DNA of 64,000 nt from Firmicutes bacterium AM41-11 (GTDB lineage: Bacteria > Bacillota_I > Bacilli_A > Erysipelotrichales > Erysipelotrichaceae): positions 1 through 64,000 of the forward strand of contig QUIQ01000003.1 of the NCBI GenBank assembly GCA_003480165.1, read 5' to 3'. The position numbers and the translations under genes are program-made. Shown here piece after piece: positions 59,717 through 64,000 of this stretch (positions are counted from its first letter, which is position 1; every line of letters starts with the position of its first letter). The notes beneath the pieces are model-generated. The model searched no databases. It saw only the letters and a program-made list of their open reading frames with translations, and had not been told where the DNA came from.

Positions 59717-60516
59717 AAATACGTCCCCCTTTGCGCTACCACAATTTTATCAATCGGCCGTGAACAAACTGGACATGGCTGTCCTTGTTTGCCATGCACT
59801 TTCAAATGCAGTTGAAAGCGACCCGTAACCCCAAGACTTGAAGTATAATCGCGAATCGTTGTTCCACCATACTGCATGGCTTCTAACATAATCTTTCGCA
59901 TCTGAGAAATGATTGCTTCACAATCTTTCTTGGATAGTTTTGTACAACGACTTCTAGGATCCAGCCGACAGGCAAAACAAATCTCATTAGCATAGATATT
60001 TCCCACCCCGGCAATAATACTTTGGTCTAATAAAACCGATTTCAGATTTCGTTTTAAAGTATGGATTTTATGGTAAAACCATAATCCATTCACTTGTGGA
60101 TCAAGAAAATCGAAACCAACATGCGCTAACATCGGTAAAGTGGAGTAATCGTTTGTCTTTGGATACAATGCCATCCGACCGAATTTTCGGGTATCATGAT
60201 AACAGAGTTTTCGACCATCCGCTAAAGTAAATATAACATGAATATGTTTCGATTCTTCTACTTGCGAATAAATATAAAACTTGCCTTCCATCCGTAAATG
60301 ACAAACTAAAATATCCTGATCCAGTATCAACAATAAATATTTTCCAATACGAACAAAATCATGAAAACTTTGTTGGGTGATCTTCGTAGAAAAAGACTTG
60401 GCATCGGGATATTCAATCATCCGCGGATAACGAATTTCCACATTTTGAATCGTTGCACCTTTTATTTGGCAAGCTAAAGTATCCAGTACGGTTTGAACTT
60501 CTGGAGCTTCTGGCAT
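59689..60516 (-). CDS. mutM: Formamidopyrimidine-DNA glycosylase MutM (Fpg)
   Basis: Removes 8-oxoguanine and formamidopyrimidines and nicks the abasic site. The 275-residue protein begins MPEAPEVQTVLDTL: catalytic Pro2 and Glu3 are present, with Ala where Leu is usual. H2TH region VLLDQSIIAGVGNIYANEIC and a C-terminal zinc finger CPVCSRPI...YLCRNCQ are intact. It directly follows polA, overlapping its stop by one base, as in other Bacillota. Confidence 0.96.
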   Translation of the reverse strand: MPEAPEVQTVLDTLACQIKGATIQNVEIRYPRMIEYPDAKSFSTKITQQSFHDFVRIGKYLLLILDQDILVCHLRMEGKFYIYSQVEESKHIHVIFTLADGRKLCYHDTRKFGRMALYPKTNDYSTLPMLAHVGFDFLDPQVNGLWFYHKIHTLKRNLKSVLLDQSIIAGVGNIYANEICFACRLDPRSRCTKLSKKDCEAIISQMRKIMLEAMQYGGTTIRDYTSSLGVTGRFQLHLKVHGKQGQPCPVCSRPIDKIVVAQRGTYLCRNCQKRK

Positions 60517-63110
60517 TACTTTGCCTCATACCAAGAGTTTCCATACGCAACTGAAGCTTTTAAAGGCACCTTTAATTCCATCGCATGGTTCATCGTCTCT
60601 TCTACCAAATGAATCATTTGATCCAATTCTTCTTTTGGTACCGAAAAAATCAATTCATCGTGAATTTGCAGCAACATCTTTGATTTCACATTGGCCTTTT
60701 TCATAGCTTGATCAACTTGAATCATCGCAATTTTTATCAAGTCAGCTGCACTTCCTTGAATTGGCGCATTCATCGCAGCTCTTTTTCCAAATTCACGCGT
60801 CATAAAATTCTTATTATGAATTTCCGGAATCATCCGTCGACGATGAAACAGGGTTTCTACATAACCATGTTCCGAACAATAATCAATCAATTGATTCATA
60901 TAGGTATGAATGTTCGCATATTTAGAGAAATACGCATTCATAAACTCTTTGGCCTCCATACGACTTACGCCAAGCTGAGAAGCCAGGCCAAATTCTGTTT
61001 GGCCATAAACGATGCCAAAGTTTACCGTTTTGGCTGCTCGTCTTTGTTCTGGTGTAACTTCTTCCTTTTTACAGTTAAATATCAAAGTAGCTGTTCGCGT
61101 ATGAATATCCTCATCCGCATTAAAAGCCTCAATCATATGGGTTTCATTGGCCATATGCGCTAACATTCGCAATTCAATTTGCGAATAGTCGGCAGATAAA
61201 ATAACCGTTCCTTCTTCAGCTGTAAAAGCCTTGCGGATTTCTCGTCCTTCCTTATCTCGAACGCTAATGTTTTGTAAGTTTGGATCACTGCTGGATAAAC
61301 GTCCAGTTTGCGTCATTGTCTGATTAAAAGAAGTATGAATCTTAGAATCAGATTGAATATGTTTCTTTAAACCATCAATATATGTACCCTTGATCTTGGC
61401 ATATTTCCGATACGCCAAAAGACAATCCACGATCGGATGTTCCAAACGTAACTTTTCCAAAACATCTGCCGAAGTCGAACGCTTCTTGCCCGCTTTTTTC
61501 AATTTCAAATCATCAAACAAGACAACCGCTAACTGTTTTGGTGAATTGATATTAAACTCTTTATGCGCATACGCATAGATTTGTTGCGTTAATTTTTGAA
61601 TTTCCTCATCGACCTTCTCATTTAATTCGGCTAATACAGAGGCATCGATATGAATTCCTTCCTGCTCCATTTGGAATAAGATGGGAATCAATGGCTTTTC
61701 AATAGTTTCATATAAATCAAAAGAACCTTCCTCTTTTAATTGTTGGAAGATGGCATCTTTTTTATCCCACAACTGCGCAATAAAGGCCTTAGTATGGCGA
61801 TGAACTCTAGAAAAACTATTGGCCGCTTCCTCTTTTGACTTCAATGTCAAATCATGGAAGGTCTCTGGTAATTGAATACCCAAAGCTTCCACAAGAGCAT
61901 CAATATTGGTTGCTTGCGAATGGGTTAGAAAAGCTGCAATATGCAGATCTTCTTTAAAGGCACATTGGCTAAAACCATTGGCAGCCAGTAAATGCATTAT
62001 CTCTTTTACATCCCAGGTCATAAACGTATTTTCTTGCGTCAACATCGTTTGGAAGGCTAAATCCATCAAGGCATTTTCTTTAGAAATATAATAGACAGTA
62101 TGCTCTGAAATTCCCATAAAGCCAAATAGCTCCTGGCTTAAGTAAGGGGCATTGGTGCAAACTGGCAATAAGATCTCACTTTGTATATCCCAAGTTGATA
62201 TTTCTTTATAAGCATAATCAACTTTCACTTCGGTATTATGTTTGATCATAGAACGCATCTCATACTTGGCATAGAAGTCATTGACTGACTCTTGTAAACC
62301 ATGAAAAGCACATTCTTCCAGGGTAAAAGGCAGCGGTACTTCTCTATAAATCGTAGCTAGATGTTTTGATAAAAAGGCTTGGTCTTTATCCTTTTCCAAT
62401 TTTTCTTTGAGCTTTCCTTTTACTTCATCAATGTGTTCATAAACTTCCTCTACACTTGGATATGTGCTCAATAACTTCATCGCAGTTTTTTCACCGACGC
62501 CTTTCACACCAGGAATATTATCACTGCTATCACCCATCAAACCTTTTAAATCAATGATCTGAAGGGGCTGTAATCCGTTATATTTGGTTTGGAAATTAGC
62601 TACATCCATCAATTCCATATCCGTAATTCCCTTTTTCATCAAGAGAACACGACAATTTTCGTCTACTAACTGCAACAAGTCGCGGTCAGATGTCAAAATC
62701 GTGGTTTGAATTTTTTCAGAAGAAAGTTTTGACATGGTTCCAATAATATCATCGGCTTCATAGCCATGAACTTCATATCTGCGAATTCCGGCTGCATCCA
62801 AAAATTCTCGAACTATAGGAAATTGAACAATCAATTCTTCATCCAAAGGTTTTCTGGTTCCTTTATAGGCAGGATATTCCTCTTTACGGAAAGTCTGACT
62901 GTCTGCATCCCATGCGACTAGTAAAGCATCGGGCTGAATTAAATCAATTACTTTATTTAACATCATCACAAAGCCAAAAATCGCATTAGTCGGAATTCCA
63001 TTGGAAGTAGACATAGCGCTTGGAACACCATCAATGGAACTTCCATATAAAGTTGCATAATATGCGCGAAAAAGCATCGAATTGCCATCTAATAAAAGCA
63101 GTTTTTGCAT
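60516..63110 (-). CDS. polA: DNA polymerase I
   Basis: An 864-residue polymerase for Okazaki fragment processing and repair. 5' nuclease domain (~1-290; LLLDGNSMLFRAYYA, GLMGDSSDNIPGVKGVGEKT), a 3'-5' exonuclease-like domain (~300-450) that lacks clear DxE/Asp metal ligands and is probably inactive, as in other low-GC species, and the polymerase domain with ILSADYSQIELRMLAH, RRAAKTVNFGIVYG and LLQIHDELIFSVP. ATG 63110 follows AGGTGATTTG; a TTG just before is also in frame. Confidence 0.96.
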   Translation of the reverse strand: MQKLLLLDGNSMLFRAYYATLYGSSIDGVPSAMSTSNGIPTNAIFGFVMMLNKVIDLIQPDALLVAWDADSQTFRKEEYPAYKGTRKPLDEELIVQFPIVREFLDAAGIRRYEVHGYEADDIIGTMSKLSSEKIQTTILTSDRDLLQLVDENCRVLLMKKGITDMELMDVANFQTKYNGLQPLQIIDLKGLMGDSSDNIPGVKGVGEKTAMKLLSTYPSVEEVYEHIDEVKGKLKEKLEKDKDQAFLSKHLATIYREVPLPFTLEECAFHGLQESVNDFYAKYEMRSMIKHNTEVKVDYAYKEISTWDIQSEILLPVCTNAPYLSQELFGFMGISEHTVYYISKENALMDLAFQTMLTQENTFMTWDVKEIMHLLAANGFSQCAFKEDLHIAAFLTHSQATNIDALVEALGIQLPETFHDLTLKSKEEAANSFSRVHRHTKAFIAQLWDKKDAIFQQLKEEGSFDLYETIEKPLIPILFQMEQEGIHIDASVLAELNEKVDEEIQKLTQQIYAYAHKEFNINSPKQLAVVLFDDLKLKKAGKKRSTSADVLEKLRLEHPIVDCLLAYRKYAKIKGTYIDGLKKHIQSDSKIHTSFNQTMTQTGRLSSSDPNLQNISVRDKEGREIRKAFTAEEGTVILSADYSQIELRMLAHMANETHMIEAFNADEDIHTRTATLIFNCKKEEVTPEQRRAAKTVNFGIVYGQTEFGLASQLGVSRMEAKEFMNAYFSKYANIHTYMNQLIDYCSEHGYVETLFHRRRMIPEIHNKNFMTREFGKRAAMNAPIQGSAADLIKIAMIQVDQAMKKANVKSKMLLQIHDELIFSVPKEELDQMIHLVEETMNHAMELKVPLKASVAYGNSWYEAK

Positions 63111-63172
63111 CAAATCACCTAATTTCTATACGTCTCATTTTAGCATAGAAAAAGGAAACAAGCATCGTAAAC

Positions 63173-63733
63173 TCATTTCCTCATCAATCGATCTCTAAAA
63201 GATTTTTTCTTATGAATAATGGTTTGATGTGATTTTCGCTTTTGCCAGCTACGAACTAAATCAAACCCTAAATACAAGGCAAACAGGGTTACACATTGGA
63301 ATAAGATCGTCGCCAGTTCAAGATGGCCAAACCAGGACCATGCATGAATTTGAATGCCTCCACAAAGACGGAAAAAGATATAGGGGAGTACATCCAGTAA
63401 AATAGCACTTACTAAAAATGTGCCAGATAACCAAAAGATATCTTCTTTCTTTTCATAGACAAACCCACATAACCACGCAAAGAATGGAAAAAGTAAAAAA
63501 GAAAGTGGAAAAGTAGATTGAAAGAAGAAGTCATAAATCAACCCATACAATCCCCCAATTAAAACGCGATCCAACCATTTACGATCATACGTCACTAACA
63601 ACAAAGCCATAAAAGCTATGTGTGGGACAAAAGACATGGATTGAAACGTAAAATCAACAGGAAAGACATAGGTAATAAACGAATCCGCAATTCCAAGTAT
63701 AAACAATAAAATGAACATATTTTTCAATTTCAT
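63173..63733 (-). CDS. mreD: Rod shape-determining protein MreD
   Basis: A 186-residue integral membrane protein with about five to six helices (LKNMFILLFILGIADSFITY at the start, then FQSMSFVPHIAFMALLLVTY) and a basic C-terminal tail. MreD works with MreC and the MreB/RodA elongation complex. The family is poorly conserved in sequence; the call rests on topology, length and its place directly after mreC. ATG 63733 is two bases beyond the mreC stop. Confidence 0.88.
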   Translation of the reverse strand: MKLKNMFILLFILGIADSFITYVFPVDFTFQSMSFVPHIAFMALLLVTYDRKWLDRVLIGGLYGLIYDFFFQSTFPLSFLLFPFFAWLCGFVYEKKEDIFWLSGTFLVSAILLDVLPYIFFRLCGGIQIHAWSWFGHLELATILFQCVTLFALYLGFDLVRSWQKRKSHQTIIHKKKSFRDRLMRK

Positions 63734-63734
63734 T

Positions 63735-64000
63735 TTATGCGTCCCCATTTCCCATAATTACAACATAGGTAAAACTTTGGATATTACTGATTGGTTTAAC
63801 ATAAATCGTAGAAATCAAAGAATCATCATTTCGTTCAATTTCAGTTACCGTTCCGACTAGAACACCACTTGGATAATTGCCGCCTTTACCACTTGTTGCA
63901 ACGGCTTGACCACTAGTAACACTTGCATCATTGTTAAATAATGACATGCGATATTCATTGCGATTCACATCGTAAGATTGAATGACTCCTTCAATGGTTG
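63735..64000 (-). CDS. mreC: Cell shape-determining protein MreC (C-terminal part, cut by window edge)
   Basis: The frame is open to the right edge, so only the C-terminal ~87 residues are visible: EGVIQSYDVNRNEYRMSLFN, SVTSGQAVATSGKGGNYPSG and VLVGTVTEIE, a beta-rich pattern with the TSGxGGxYPxGxxVG motif typical of MreC. It ends in an acidic YVVIMGNGDA. The N-terminal helix and coiled coil lie outside the window. MreC is an extracytoplasmic scaffold of the elongasome. Confidence 0.92.
   Translation of the reverse strand, partial: TIEGVIQSYDVNRNEYRMSLFNNDASVTSGQAVATSGKGGNYPSGVLVGTVTEIERNDDSLISTIYVKPISNIQSFTYVVIMGNGDA

Overview
The window reads as a chromosomal segment of a low-GC Bacillota, most likely an Erysipelotrichia-type gut bacterium. 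This is inferred from gene content and style (EzrA, DnaB/DnaI, MreCD, CdaA-CdaR-GlmM, YmfF/YmfH, FolT, a TGS-less ThrS), not from a marker gene. AT-rich genes with AGGAGG-type ribosome sites dominate, and nearly all core genes lie on the minus strand. No rRNA or tRNA gene was seen.

Layout. 1-7.9 kb: a type II-A CRISPR-Cas locus, all on the minus strand in the order cas9, tracrRNA, cas1, cas2, csn2, array. The array has 24 identical repeats and 23 spacers of 29-30 bp and runs off the left edge. A complete tracrRNA can be read between cas9 and cas1, with a promoter in the last codons of cas9 and its own terminator. 8-10 kb: an HTH-Fic protein, an ISL3-type insertion sequence remnant with several end copies, and a 36-codon hydrophobic ORF flanked by a perfect 45-bp direct repeat. 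10-18.9 kb: MATE pump; folate genes folT-folC behind a tetrahydrofolate riboswitch; mgtE behind an M-box; nagB with GntR-type regulators and repeated operator boxes; a ferredoxin-like membrane protein; a GNAT enzyme.

19-30.5 kb is an accessory island. It starts with decayed genes (DUF3791-like, RhuM-like, DinJ-like). Next comes a visibly GC-richer two-component/ABC-FtsX module. A six-gene operon of largely unknown function follows, under an extended -10 promoter and with an HTH gene first, then a truncated HNH endonuclease. The island ends at the 3' end of rlmD (rumA), and a foreign rlmD 3' fragment sits on its other side, which points to integration at the rumA hotspot.

30.5-64 kb is core genome: rlmD-rlmA-like, thiI with a cysteine desulfurase, ezrA, rpsD, the M16 pair ymfF/ymfH, a choline-binding-repeat wall hydrolase with a Gln/Ala-rich linker, trmL-rdgB, groES-groEL with CIRCE, thrS with a T-box, a two-component system, cdaA-cdaR-glmM, a HAD-like protein with a degenerate active site, a LytTR regulator, murA, fbaA, the replication/repair run polA-mutM-coaE-dnaB-dnaI, and mreD-mreC (cut by the right edge).

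The most interesting places are the compact tracrRNA and possible promoter elements inside every CRISPR repeat, the palindrome on the cas9 promoter beside an HTH-Fic gene, the candidate Fst-like type I toxin locus at 9.7-10.0 kb, and the uncharacterised operon at the rlmD integration site.
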